From positions 1 through 48,908 of the forward strand of contig PAAT01000170.1 of assembly GCA_002698965.1 (NCBI GenBank): a stretch of 48,908 bases of DNA. Reading direction: 5' to 3'. The notes beneath the pieces are model-generated. The model ran no database searches. It saw only the letters and a program-made list of their open reading frames with translations, and was not told the DNA's origin. Position 1 is the first letter of the stretch, and each line of letters opens with the position of its first letter. Source of the DNA: Rhodopirellula sp. (GTDB lineage: Bacteria; Planctomycetota; Planctomycetia; Pirellulales; Pirellulaceae). The translations under genes and the position numbers were made by a program. Shown one piece after another: positions 23,429 through 31,522 of this stretch.

Positions 23429-23460
23429 TTTTGCTCCATACCTGTTCTGTCTCTGCTACT

Positions 23461-23493
23461 GGGGTCGGGGTGTCAAAGCCCTGGCCCCTTTTT
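23461..23493 (+). terminator. Second intrinsic terminator in the capsid region
   Basis: GGGGTCGGGG at 23461-23470 pairs with CCCTGGCCCC at 23479-23488 (ten pairs), loop TGTCAAAG, then five T at 23489-23493. It closes the decoration gene and is followed at once by copy 4 of the GTTACCCTAAA element. Confidence 0.85.
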
Positions 23494-23505
23494 CTTTGAC
23501 TTTGT

Positions 23506-23516
23506 GTTACCCTAAA
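23506..23516 (+). promoter_or_regulatory. GTTACCCTAAA element, copy 4
   Basis: Exact copy 12 bases after the T-run of the terminator and 15 bases before the ATG at 23532, preceded by TTTGACTTTGT. A terminator directly followed by this element and then a gene is strong support for a promoter reading. Confidence 0.65.
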
Positions 23517-23531
23517 ACTAGGTTACTAACT

Positions 23532-23927
23532 ATGGCTGTGAAATATTATACTGGTTCTCCAAACGGAGTGAAGGAAATGGACGGCTTATCATTTGCCTTT
23601 GAAGCTATAGCCCCGGTAAGCGGCACTTGGATAGGTGCATACAAGGCAGACAAAGCTGATGAGATAGCTGCATTAGATAAGTTAGTATCAGCAGGAAAAG
23701 CCAAGGAAACTTCGGAAGAAAATTATAACGATCTCATCAAAAAAAAAGCGGATCGGATGAATTTATCTCCAAATATGAGCGGAGGGTCAGAAGCTCAGGG
23801 TGCAGCTCGTGCGGAGGAGGCTCCCAAAGCGTCACCAGTTGAGGTTGAAGATGACGTATTAGAAGTAAAACAAGTTGCGAAACCTAAACGTAAATCAAAA
23901 GCCCCCTCAAAGTCTAAGGGAGACTGA
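23532..23927 (+). CDS. Head or connector-region protein (131 aa)
   Basis: Not recognised by sequence. The first 35 residues are compact and hydrophobic (YYTGSPNGVKEMDGLSFAFEAIAPVSGTWIGAY); the rest is Ala/Lys/Glu-rich and probably extended, ending in a basic tail (KPKRKSKAPSKSKGD). I use the ATG at 23532; an upstream in-frame start at 23496 would put the GTTACCCTAAA element inside the gene. A short CCC-T run near the 3' end could allow +1 slippage into the next frame. Confidence 0.6.
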   Translation: MAVKYYTGSPNGVKEMDGLSFAFEAIAPVSGTWIGAYKADKADEIAALDKLVSAGKAKETSEENYNDLIKKKADRMNLSPNMSGGSEAQGAARAEEAPKASPVEVEDDVLEVKQVAKPKRKSKAPSKSKGD

Positions 23928-23931
23928 GGCA

Positions 23932-24093
23932 ATCAGGAAGTACTGGAAAGATTACGGGCTGGAACTTCTTAAAGAGAAGAACCCTACCTATAGTGAATGC
24001 AAAGCTGCCGCTATTGGTAACAGAATAGGATGTCCTGAATTAGCAGAGGACTTAATGGTTAAGGCAAGGAAGTGGAAGAAACCTAAGATATGA
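23932..24093 (+). CDS. Small basic protein with no standard start codon (about 53 aa)
   Basis: The frame is open to TGA 24091-24093 and the protein (RKYWKDYGLELLKEKNPTY ... GNRIGCPELAEDLMVKARKWKK) looks real. No ATG or GTG serves as start. Three readings fit: an ATC start at 23932, nine bases after AAGGGAG; a TTG start at 23875 inside the previous gene; or a +1 frameshift from the previous gene at CCC-T. It overlaps the next gene by ATGA. Confidence 0.45.
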   Translation: MRKYWKDYGLELLKEKNPTYSECKAAAIGNRIGCPELAEDLMVKARKWKKPKI

Positions 24094-24914
24094 CTTGGAC
24101 TCAATTTAAGACGGCGGTAAAGGAACTATTAACAGTAGACGGTGTTAGGGTAGGCATAGCCACTTCACCCACAGGATCAGGAACTCCTTATCTAGACAGA
24201 ATGATCCAGCTTGGTACTGCTGAAGTACTTTCCCATGTGGATTACTATGTCAAACGACAGACAGCCAAGTACACTACTCAATCAGGCCCACCATCAGGGT
24301 TTCTTTTACTTGGAACAGACGGCAATGCCAGCACTGGTTTCCTGCCAGGTGGTGCAAGCAATCTTATAGATGAGAGAATCGAAGAAGCTTACCGTTTAAA
24401 CTATGCCACAACATCAGCAGTCACAGCTACCCCTGCTACTGGCGCGGCAACTCATTGTAACCGTACACCTGTAGAAAATTATCCTTGGGCAAATAGAAAC
24501 GATATGATCTGTGCTAATCCATTGATCCATGTCGGAGCCACACTGATAGCAATAGGGCCGGGATTAAGCGGAGGGACAGGACGAGGAGCTGACTTTTATA
24601 TTTATCCTAAGCTAGATGATAAGGAAGTATTTGAAATTACTTACACCATATCAGATGCGACACACTCAGATAACGATGTGGTTCCTTATGATCTACCTAT
24701 GGTTGAGGCTGTAGCAGATTATTGTAAGTCAAAGATTACCCGTGAAGTAGACAAGGACTTGAAGCTGTCCGAATCCTACTACGGTACGTTCCGTAAAAAG
24801 AGACAAGAACTTTACGTTAATAGCTTCGGTAGACAACGCCTTAAAGATAACGTACCAGGTGGGCCTATAGCTTCCACTTGTCTTGATACTACAGGCTTAA
24901 CCAGTTCTTGTTAA
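24090..24914 (+). CDS. Head-tail adaptor / tail tubular protein A-like (probable)
   Basis: This 274-residue gene sits between capsid genes and the large tail protein, the place of T7 gp11-like or P22 gp4-like connector proteins. The ends are helical (WTQFKTAVKELL; MVEAVADYCKSKITREVDKDLKLSESYYGTFRKKRQELY), with a middle insertion rich in Gly, Thr and Pro. The pattern of N- and C-terminal helices around a beta region is common in adaptors that bind under the portal. Assignment is mainly by position. Confidence 0.6.
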   Translation: MTWTQFKTAVKELLTVDGVRVGIATSPTGSGTPYLDRMIQLGTAEVLSHVDYYVKRQTAKYTTQSGPPSGFLLLGTDGNASTGFLPGGASNLIDERIEEAYRLNYATTSAVTATPATGAATHCNRTPVENYPWANRNDMICANPLIHVGATLIAIGPGLSGGTGRGADFYIYPKLDDKEVFEITYTISDATHSDNDVVPYDLPMVEAVADYCKSKITREVDKDLKLSESYYGTFRKKRQELYVNSFGRQRLKDNVPGGPIASTCLDTTGLTSSC

Positions 24915-26857
24915 TGGCTAAGAAAAAAGCACGGTTCCAAAGTTTACTGCTCAAGCCCAAGGACGGGGCTAATCTCTTCACGGCTTTGTCTGCTGAGTCG
25001 GCTGGCATTGCTAACTATGTAGAGAAAGAAGATTGGAGACGGGAGCTTGATGTTGAAGTTAGGAGAGAAGGGCATGAATACTTTAATCCCGGTGGAACAA
25101 GTAACGCTGGTGAGGCATTCCCCGGCAACACTGATGATATTACTTTGATTCACATGGCTCGTCGGCCTAATGGCCAAGTGGCTATCATTGTTGGAACTGA
25201 AACAACTCTTTATCGCTACAAGAAACTTGATGATATTACTTATGTTCATTCCTCTTATACATCTAATAATTACTTTTCAACATCTCAACCAAACTGGATA
25301 ACAATAGGCTCAGGTTTTACTACTAAAGCTAATGGAGCTAAACGGTGGCAAGCAGTTAACTTAAATGGGTATACCGTATTAAATAATGGATATGACCTTC
25401 CTGTTTCTTATAGGTTAGAAGATCAAATAACACAGCCTATATATGAATTAAGGGAAGCTGGAATCTCTACGGTTGGATGTATTGCTAGTTACAACGGGAT
25501 CTTAATGCTTGGAGATGTAACCGAAATTGATGCATTAGATAAATGGAAATCATCATCAACCCCTTACGGAACAGTTACAGAGCCAGCCTCAAGAAATCAT
25601 GCTAGATTAATATGGAGTCAAATCAATGATCCAAGAAGGTTCTCAGCTTCAAATAAAGGTTCAATCGAATGGAGTAGCAGGGTTATAACTTTAGACACTG
25701 AAGCAAAGTCTTACGAGCAAGGGGATCAGATAACTATAATCGGTGCAGGAATAGAAGGTGGCAATTTAACATCTAGAATAACTCTTGTTCATGGTAACTT
25801 GATATACATCGAGGATGAGGCTTCAGTCACAGTTACAAGTGCTTTAATTTCTCAAACAGATGAAACCAATAGCATCATAGGATTCGAGGATATAGAGGAT
25901 GATGGGTCAGGTATAATCAACATGGCTCCATTGCAGAACACGCTGGCTATATACAAGGACACCTCAATATTTATAGCTGAATACACAGGCGTAGTAACTG
26001 CTCCATTTAAGTTCAGATTAATTAAGGTTCCAGATTCTAAAACTCTCTACTATAAGAACACTCTAATCGCAGTTAAGGAATCAGTTCACATCTATGCTGG
26101 CAGGGATAACTTCTATGCATTTGATCTATCAACTCGCGGCCCTAAAGAATTAATACCTGGGCAGGGTGTGAAAGATTTATTCTACGGAGCAGTTGACATC
26201 ACAAACACAGACGATGTGTTCACTGCTGATAATGTTTTAACAAACGAGGTGTGGTTTATCATGCCTAATAAAACAATCTGCTTAGACTACATTAAGAATA
26301 CAGTATCAACAACAGGTGGTTTTACTGCTGCCGCGACAGTTAAGAAGCCGCCATCTGATAAACAGAATTGGTTTTTGATGGGTACTACTAATGGGGTGGT
26401 ACTTAGATATGGACTAACAAATGAAACTCAAAGTACATGGAGCGGTAAGAAAGCTATCTACTATAGGATGGAAGCAAACCCATACTCAGCAACTCAGAAT
26501 CTATACCAAAGTAAACTTAAAAGCGGATTAGGAAATTTTGGTGACGCTTATAATGAAAAAGATATAAGGGGATATGTAGTTCAGTTAGCAAGCCAGCAAG
26601 ATAATAATGCAGCACTTAATATTAAATTGTACGGTTATGAAAACCCATACTCTGATCCTAATGTTTTAACAGGAAGCTCTGCGTACCAAATAACAAATCC
26701 AAAAGGGCAGAACTTAGTGCCTGTTTATTTTAGGCAACACCTATTTCAAGACGAGATAATGGCTACAGGAACAACCAACGTCAAACTTGCTGGAAGGATA
26801 TTCGACATCGGCAAGGTAAATAGTTCCAGTGAAATTAGAACCCCAGCAATAACATAA
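24914..26857 (+). CDS. Tail tube / DNA stabilisation protein (tail tubular B-like)
   Basis: At 647 residues, beta-rich with many short strands and WD-repeat-like turns (GVVLRYGLTNETQSTW, YAGRDNFYAFDLSTRG), it resembles the tail hub or nozzle proteins of short-tailed phages (T7 gp12, P22 gp10 type). These close the portal channel and carry the fibres. The ATG at 24914 overlaps the previous stop (TAATG); an in-frame TTG at 24908 is less likely. Confidence 0.6.
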   Translation: MAKKKARFQSLLLKPKDGANLFTALSAESAGIANYVEKEDWRRELDVEVRREGHEYFNPGGTSNAGEAFPGNTDDITLIHMARRPNGQVAIIVGTETTLYRYKKLDDITYVHSSYTSNNYFSTSQPNWITIGSGFTTKANGAKRWQAVNLNGYTVLNNGYDLPVSYRLEDQITQPIYELREAGISTVGCIASYNGILMLGDVTEIDALDKWKSSSTPYGTVTEPASRNHARLIWSQINDPRRFSASNKGSIEWSSRVITLDTEAKSYEQGDQITIIGAGIEGGNLTSRITLVHGNLIYIEDEASVTVTSALISQTDETNSIIGFEDIEDDGSGIINMAPLQNTLAIYKDTSIFIAEYTGVVTAPFKFRLIKVPDSKTLYYKNTLIAVKESVHIYAGRDNFYAFDLSTRGPKELIPGQGVKDLFYGAVDITNTDDVFTADNVLTNEVWFIMPNKTICLDYIKNTVSTTGGFTAAATVKKPPSDKQNWFLMGTTNGVVLRYGLTNETQSTWSGKKAIYYRMEANPYSATQNLYQSKLKSGLGNFGDAYNEKDIRGYVVQLASQQDNNAALNIKLYGYENPYSDPNVLTGSSAYQITNPKGQNLVPVYFRQHLFQDEIMATGTTNVKLAGRIFDIGKVNSSSEIRTPAIT

Positions 26858-26858
26858 C

Positions 26859-27983
26859 ATGGCTAACGAAACACCAGTACATATAGTAACAAGGCAGACG
26901 GCTGTTAATACAGCAACTACCAATAAAACAGCAACCAGCTCTAACAAAGGTGCTGCTTTAACTAACTCTGAAATGGACATGAATTTTCTTAACACGAAGA
27001 AGTCCATTGATACCTTATCTGCTCAGTATTATATCGCTCACAATGAGGATGGCACAATCAAGCCAGCTTATATAGAAGGAACAACTCATTACGTTGAGGA
27101 CACATCTACTACTGCAAACCAATTAGCGGTCGCCATTGGAGGGTTAACAAGTCTTACCGCTGGCTTGCAGTTATTGGTTAAGGTTAAGACACTGAATACA
27201 GGATCAAGTACTATCACTGTAAGTAACTCTGCCACATCTCCACCAACCGTATTAGGCGGTGGTGCTAAAGGTATATTTAAGAGCAAGGATGTTGGCCTAG
27301 TAGCTGGTGAATTAAAGGCTGATGAGATCGTTAACCTCGTGTTTGACGGCACACAATTCCAAGTACTTAATGAAGGTGAAGAGATTCTGGATAATCAAAC
27401 TGTTGGTAGCTTAATCACATTCGACTCAACAGGTAAGGCTGTAGTAGTTGCACCTGGTACAACAGGTCAGGTCTTAACAGCAACAACCACTTCGCCTCCT
27501 GCATTTGTCACTCCTAGCACTGGGTTTGTTGAAGTAGATCTAGGCACAATACTTGGGGATAATTGGAAAAGAGCGACTCACGGATTAAAGGTTAACGGAG
27601 TCAACACAGCTCCTAAAATATTGAATATGTATTTTGAATGTATAAATGGGCATAGATCTGGAATGGCTTGGAATCACGGATATAGCGTAGGTGATAGGAT
27701 TTACTATTCATCAATGGATCAAGGAGGGAGTGACAAAACTGCTGGCCCTTTTCTATTTGCTGATGCGGTTTATGCTGGTTGTGGTATTAGAAATAGTGGT
27801 CATTTTGAGTTCCCAAACAAATGGGGATTATTACACAACACGGATGGGACTTTGAGTGCTTCTGCTCCTGACGCAAGTACACTTAGCGGATCTATAACTG
27901 CTGGTGACGATGACGGGGAAGGAATGCATAATTACGAACACGTTGACCAAGATTTTAAGGTCGTTCTTCAAGTTAGTTTATGA
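26859..27983 (+). CDS. Virion protein, possible tail fibre or tail appendage (374 aa)
   Basis: Residues about 80-180 (ANQLAVAIGGLTSLTAG ... VKVKTLNTGSSTITVSNS ... NLVFDGTQFQVLN) match a beta domain typical of phage fibre and appendage proteins. The second half (VDLGTILGDNWKRATHGLKV ... FECINGHRSGMAWNHGY) differs and may be a receptor or carbohydrate-binding domain. It starts one base after the tail tube gene and overlaps the oxygenase-like gene by four bases. Confidence 0.6.
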   Translation: MANETPVHIVTRQTAVNTATTNKTATSSNKGAALTNSEMDMNFLNTKKSIDTLSAQYYIAHNEDGTIKPAYIEGTTHYVEDTSTTANQLAVAIGGLTSLTAGLQLLVKVKTLNTGSSTITVSNSATSPPTVLGGGAKGIFKSKDVGLVAGELKADEIVNLVFDGTQFQVLNEGEEILDNQTVGSLITFDSTGKAVVVAPGTTGQVLTATTTSPPAFVTPSTGFVEVDLGTILGDNWKRATHGLKVNGVNTAPKILNMYFECINGHRSGMAWNHGYSVGDRIYYSSMDQGGSDKTAGPFLFADAVYAGCGIRNSGHFEFPNKWGLLHNTDGTLSASAPDASTLSGSITAGDDDGEGMHNYEHVDQDFKVVLQVSL

Positions 27984-28576
27984 CGCTTCTAGTAAAAGAT
28001 GACTTTACTGAAGAGGCCAAAGATATTCGTGACAGTGTAATTAAGGATGGCTTCAAGGAAGAGGTAGGCCCAGACGGATTTACCTACACTGGCATCAGTA
28101 AGATCGAGGTTCCTAATCTAGTTAATAAGGTTGGGGATATGGTGGATGACTTCGAGATGAAGATGTCTTTCTTTCGCCTCAATCTTAAAGGTGAGATGCC
28201 TCATTCATTTGTTCACAGTGATGAGATATGCGCTGATTGGGCAGGGTTACTATACCTAAACCCAGAAGAACAAGTTAAAGGGGGAACAGCCTTCTGGAAA
28301 CATAAGTACATGAGATGGGATAAACTACCTTCAGATGATGAGGTTATGGATCTAGGTTTATCCCAAGAAGAATTCGGAACTCAGCTCAGTGAGGATTGGC
28401 GTAATAAAGATATGTGGGAAATGTCAGGGTTCATGGGCATGAAGTTTAACAGATTTTTAATTTACCCAACCAAGATGTTCCATAGTCGGTATCCACACGA
28501 AGGTTTCGGCGACAACGCAGACAATGGCAGATTGGTTTGGGTATGTTTTTTCAATGGTAAGATTAACAACAACTAA
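27980..28576 (+). CDS. 2OG-Fe(II)-oxygenase-like protein (198 aa)
   Basis: The metal-site pattern of 2-oxoglutarate/Fe(II) oxygenases is present: H79-S-D81 (FVHSDE), a distal His at H168 (MFHSRYPH), and R184 in GRLVWVCFF, placed as the 2OG-binding Arg. GLLYLNPEEQVKGGTAFWKH also fits the family, where YL...GG.F is conserved, closest in appearance to DUF6445/prolyl-hydroxylase-type proteins. These enzymes hydroxylate proteins or small molecules. Located inside the virion operon, overlapping a GNAT gene, it may modify a virion or host protein. Substrate unknown. Confidence 0.7.
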   Translation: MTLLVKDDFTEEAKDIRDSVIKDGFKEEVGPDGFTYTGISKIEVPNLVNKVGDMVDDFEMKMSFFRLNLKGEMPHSFVHSDEICADWAGLLYLNPEEQVKGGTAFWKHKYMRWDKLPSDDEVMDLGLSQEEFGTQLSEDWRNKDMWEMSGFMGMKFNRFLIYPTKMFHSRYPHEGFGDNADNGRLVWVCFFNGKINNN

Positions 28577-28988
28577 AGATTTACCTGAGATAATTCCTTT
28601 GTACTACAAGTTCTTTAAGGAAGGGGATCTATCTGGAAAGCCTAATCCTCTCACGTTTAAAGAGGGTGTTAAGAAGCTAATAGATACTGGCATTGTCCTT
28701 TCATTAGTTGTTGGTGGAAAGGTTAAAGGAGTGATGGGTGGAGCAGTGTATGATGACTTTATTACAGGAGATGTTAGTTGTATGGAGGCGTTTTGGTACG
28801 TTGATCCTGACAACAGAGGGGTTGGTGGACTTAAACTTTTCAAGAGGTTTGAAGAGGAAGCTAAGTTTAGGGGTGCAAAAAGAATTTGGATGATGCACCT
28901 GCTCTCCTTGAATTCAGAGAAAATGGAGCGATACTACACCAAATCGGGATATGTGCTTAAAGAGAAAGTTTACCTAAAAGAATTATGA
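28554..28988 (+). CDS. GNAT-family acetyltransferase (144 aa)
   Basis: The GNAT core is clear: an N-terminal helix pair (DLPEIIPLYYKFF), strands (IVLSLVVGGKVKGVMGGAVYDD), the beta4 strand and acetyl-CoA loop AFWYVDPDNRGVGGLKLF with R88-G-V-G-G at 88-92, and the C-terminal YYTKSGYVLKEKVYLKEL. It would acetylate an amine from acetyl-CoA. The ATG at 28554 is preferred; one at 28524 also lies in frame. It overlaps the oxygenase-like gene by 23 bases and the next gene by four, so it belongs to the virion operon. Confidence 0.8.
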   Translation: MVRLTTTKDLPEIIPLYYKFFKEGDLSGKPNPLTFKEGVKKLIDTGIVLSLVVGGKVKGVMGGAVYDDFITGDVSCMEAFWYVDPDNRGVGGLKLFKRFEEEAKFRGAKRIWMMHLLSLNSEKMERYYTKSGYVLKEKVYLKEL

Positions 28989-30190
28989 GTGGCGTTGCAG
29001 GAGCAATAGTAGGAAGTACGGTTATAGGGGCAGGAGCTTCTATGTATGCTGGTTCACAGCAAGCTAAGGCTAACCGTAAAAACATGAAAAACAACTTAGC
29101 CCGTGCTGATGCGGCTGATGCTCTTAACTATCAACGATGGCTTGAGTCTCGCGGCTCCACTGGTAGTGCAATTCTTCCGTTGTATTTCAGGGAAGGGGAA
29201 TACTCAGTAGATGATATTAACAATATGAGTGATAGGGAGTTGATTCGTGTTGCAAGAGAAAACGGACTTCTAACAGACCCAGTAGGTAGCGGTGTTACTG
29301 AAAGGGGTGGTGAGTTATTTTTTGAAGGCCCAGATGCAGAGATTAACAGAGGTAACATTGTTCGTGAGCTTACAGATAAAGTAGCTAGACCTTTTGAAGT
29401 TAAAGCAGCTAAGGAGGCCATGAACATTTACAACATGGGTAAGACTCCTGAAGAATTAGCTGGCACGTTTGGTGGAATACAAGATCGATTCAGGCCAGCA
29501 CAAGCATCAGCAGATGACCAGATACTAGGTATATTCTCAGGAGCCAGGGAGGATGAGCGTTTAGGTGATTTTAATGTATTAGCTAATGAAAGACTAAATG
29601 CTGCTAAACTACAGTCTGATAGATTAAAACTTGAAAAGGCCCAAGGGCTTAATCAGCTCGCCGCACAGAACCAGCGTAAAGGTTATGTAGGCTCAGGCTT
29701 TGGTAGTAATTTAGCAAACCTACAACTAGGACAAACAATTGCTAGTAAAGATGCTACGGCTACCGCTCTTGCTAATCTCAAAAATGCTCAGGAAAAATTC
29801 CAGATTCAAGATCAAGAAAGAGATCTAAGATTACAAAACGTAGGCCAAGTAGGAAATCAAGCTGCAAGATCTATGGGTTTTGAAACGGCTGACCAACGTG
29901 GTTTAACTGATGCCTTTAAAGATAAGCTTTCTATTACAGATCCATTTAAGATTTCTAGTGGGCCAGCACCAACTAAGAAACCTTTTGAATCAACTGCTAC
30001 AACCCCTACAGGTGCGATAGTTGGTAAAGGGATTGCTGATATTGCCGGAACATTAGGAACTGCTTACGCCTCTGGTGCATTAGGAAACAATTCTGGTGGT
30101 GTTGATTACGGTATAAATCCAATAGACGGTTCAAAAATAACTCCAGACCAAGCAGAAGTTGGGCCGGGGTTTGATTTTGGAAGTATTTAA
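28985..30190 (+). CDS. Internal virion protein (ejection type, 401 aa)
   Basis: The N-terminus is a Gly/Ala-rich hydrophobic segment (GVAGAIVGSTVIGAGASMYAGSQQA) followed by long Ala/Lys/Gln-rich helices (NLKNAQEKFQIQDQERDLRL). This is typical of internal core or ejection proteins such as T7 gp14 and P22 gp7, which are released with DNA and may form a channel in the envelope. The C-terminus is Gly/Pro-rich. Assigned by pattern and position. Confidence 0.6.
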   Translation: MSGVAGAIVGSTVIGAGASMYAGSQQAKANRKNMKNNLARADAADALNYQRWLESRGSTGSAILPLYFREGEYSVDDINNMSDRELIRVARENGLLTDPVGSGVTERGGELFFEGPDAEINRGNIVRELTDKVARPFEVKAAKEAMNIYNMGKTPEELAGTFGGIQDRFRPAQASADDQILGIFSGAREDERLGDFNVLANERLNAAKLQSDRLKLEKAQGLNQLAAQNQRKGYVGSGFGSNLANLQLGQTIASKDATATALANLKNAQEKFQIQDQERDLRLQNVGQVGNQAARSMGFETADQRGLTDAFKDKLSITDPFKISSGPAPTKKPFESTATTPTGAIVGKGIADIAGTLGTAYASGALGNNSGGVDYGINPIDGSKITPDQAEVGPGFDFGSI

Positions 30191-30191
30191 C

Positions 30192-30500
30192 ATGGCTAAA
30201 AAAGATTATAAGAAAACTTCCACTAAAGCCTCAATGAATTGTGGTGAAGTAAGAAGGAGTACTCGTGCTGGCAAAAAAATAATGAAGAAGTATTGCATAG
30301 GCGGGAAAGAAAAACTCGTTCATGCAGGAGCTAAGGGGTACGGGAATAATTATTCTGATAAAGCGAGAAAATCTTTTAAGGCTAGGCATAAATGTTCAAC
30401 CGCCAAACCGGGAACTGCAAAGCATTTAGCTTGTACTGAACTTTGGAAATCAGGTGGAAGAAAAACTGCCAGCCCTAAATCTAGGAAAGGAAAATATTAA
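30192..30500 (+). CDS. Small basic Cys-containing protein, DUF6321-like (102 aa)
   Basis: Lys/Arg-rich throughout, with the conserved-looking run HAGAKGYGNNYSDKARKSFK and then ARHKCSTAKPGTAKHLACTELW, which I know from small basic proteins of marine phages and large DNA viruses (DUF6321-like). Function unknown; a DNA-binding virion component is likely from charge. The ATG at 30192 follows the previous stop by one base. Confidence 0.55.
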   Translation: MAKKDYKKTSTKASMNCGEVRRSTRAGKKIMKKYCIGGKEKLVHAGAKGYGNNYSDKARKSFKARHKCSTAKPGTAKHLACTELWKSGGRKTASPKSRKGKY

Positions 30501-30628
30501 TGAGCTTATACGATAATATAAACAAGAGGAAGAAAGCTGGTACTAGTAGATCTAAGTCAAAGTCTACGATTAGCAAAAAGTCTTACGATAATATGAAGGC
30601 TGGATTTCCTAAAAAGAAAAAGAAGTAA
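30500..30628 (+). CDS. Tiny Lys-rich protein (42 aa)
   Basis: Frame open from ATG 30500 (TAATG overlap with the previous stop) to TAA 30626-30628. The sequence SLYDNINKRKKAGTSRSKSK and the later KKSYDNMKAGF then KKKKK resembles a short conserved protein often found in marine phage virion operons. Two halves share the pattern Y-D-N-(I/M). Strongly positive, so probably DNA-associated. Confidence 0.6.
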   Translation: MSLYDNINKRKKAGTSRSKSKSTISKKSYDNMKAGFPKKKKK

Positions 30629-30652
30629 GTAATGAAAGGGGGTCAAAAATTA

Positions 30653-31519
30653 ATGGAGATGTCCAAAAGAAAGAAGGCATCTAAAAAACCTGAGCCAGTA
30701 GAAGAACCAACTGTACCGACTCAGCGATTCCGAAATGATACTCCATTAAGGTTAGATCAGATGAGTGGCCCTGCTGATATGGAGATAGATAATTTTGCGC
30801 CACCTGTAGTTAACGCGCCACCCCCATTGCCTGAAGAACAATATGTTCCTTTTGATTTTAAACAATTTGCTAACAATATAAGCACTATTGCACCGCCACC
30901 TGTTGACCCCAGGGAGGAAAAACTTAATTCAATTAACGAAAAGGTTGATGTTTTAATGGATACATTTAGGCAGACACTTGAAGAACAAAAAGCAAGACAA
31001 GAGGTTGATGATATAGCAAGACAACAAGAGCTTGAGAAAAGAGGGCCAATCGATGTTGGCTATAACCCTAATACTGGGGCATCGCAAAGTTACCCTGAGA
31101 ATTATGGAACAATACAAGCTCCACCACCACCGCCACCACAACCTGTTGAGAAACCAAAACCAGTTGAGCAAGCAGCACCAGTTGAACAAGTAGCACCAGT
31201 TGAAGAAGCGGTTACAAACTATAGCTACGAATTATCTACAGAAGAAATACTAAACATAGGTGCTGATGTTCCAAACGATAAACTATTAGTTGCTCCAAGA
31301 TATAATTCGTTTGATGAGATGAATGCCCAGTTTAATGACTCATTGAAACAAGGGTGGCCTTTACCTCCTGTCGCTTATGTTGGTGACACTGAAGTTAAAG
31401 TTGCTGAGATGGAGCAGTTAAAGAGATTTGTAATGTCAGCAGACGATATTCAATCATATAATTTAAGTATAGTTAACACAGTAGCAGAACAGGCACTTGG
31501 AGATATTGAAGGGAAATAA
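30653..31519 (+). CDS. Pro/Glu-rich virion protein (288 aa)
   Basis: Not recognised. A Pro-rich, low-complexity middle has APPPPPPQPVEKPKPVEQAA and repeats of APVEQV/APVEEA, between a coiled-coil segment (NEKVDVLMDTFRQTLEEQKARQEVDDIARQQELEK) and a folded-looking C-terminus. I take the ATG at 30653, about ten bases after AAGGGGG; an ATG at 30632 is in frame. It lies among internal virion genes, so it may be an internal or assembly protein. Confidence 0.55.
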   Translation: MEMSKRKKASKKPEPVEEPTVPTQRFRNDTPLRLDQMSGPADMEIDNFAPPVVNAPPPLPEEQYVPFDFKQFANNISTIAPPPVDPREEKLNSINEKVDVLMDTFRQTLEEQKARQEVDDIARQQELEKRGPIDVGYNPNTGASQSYPENYGTIQAPPPPPPQPVEKPKPVEQAAPVEQVAPVEEAVTNYSYELSTEEILNIGADVPNDKLLVAPRYNSFDEMNAQFNDSLKQGWPLPPVAYVGDTEVKVAEMEQLKRFVMSADDIQSYNLSIVNTVAEQALGDIEGK

Positions 31520-31522
31520 ATA

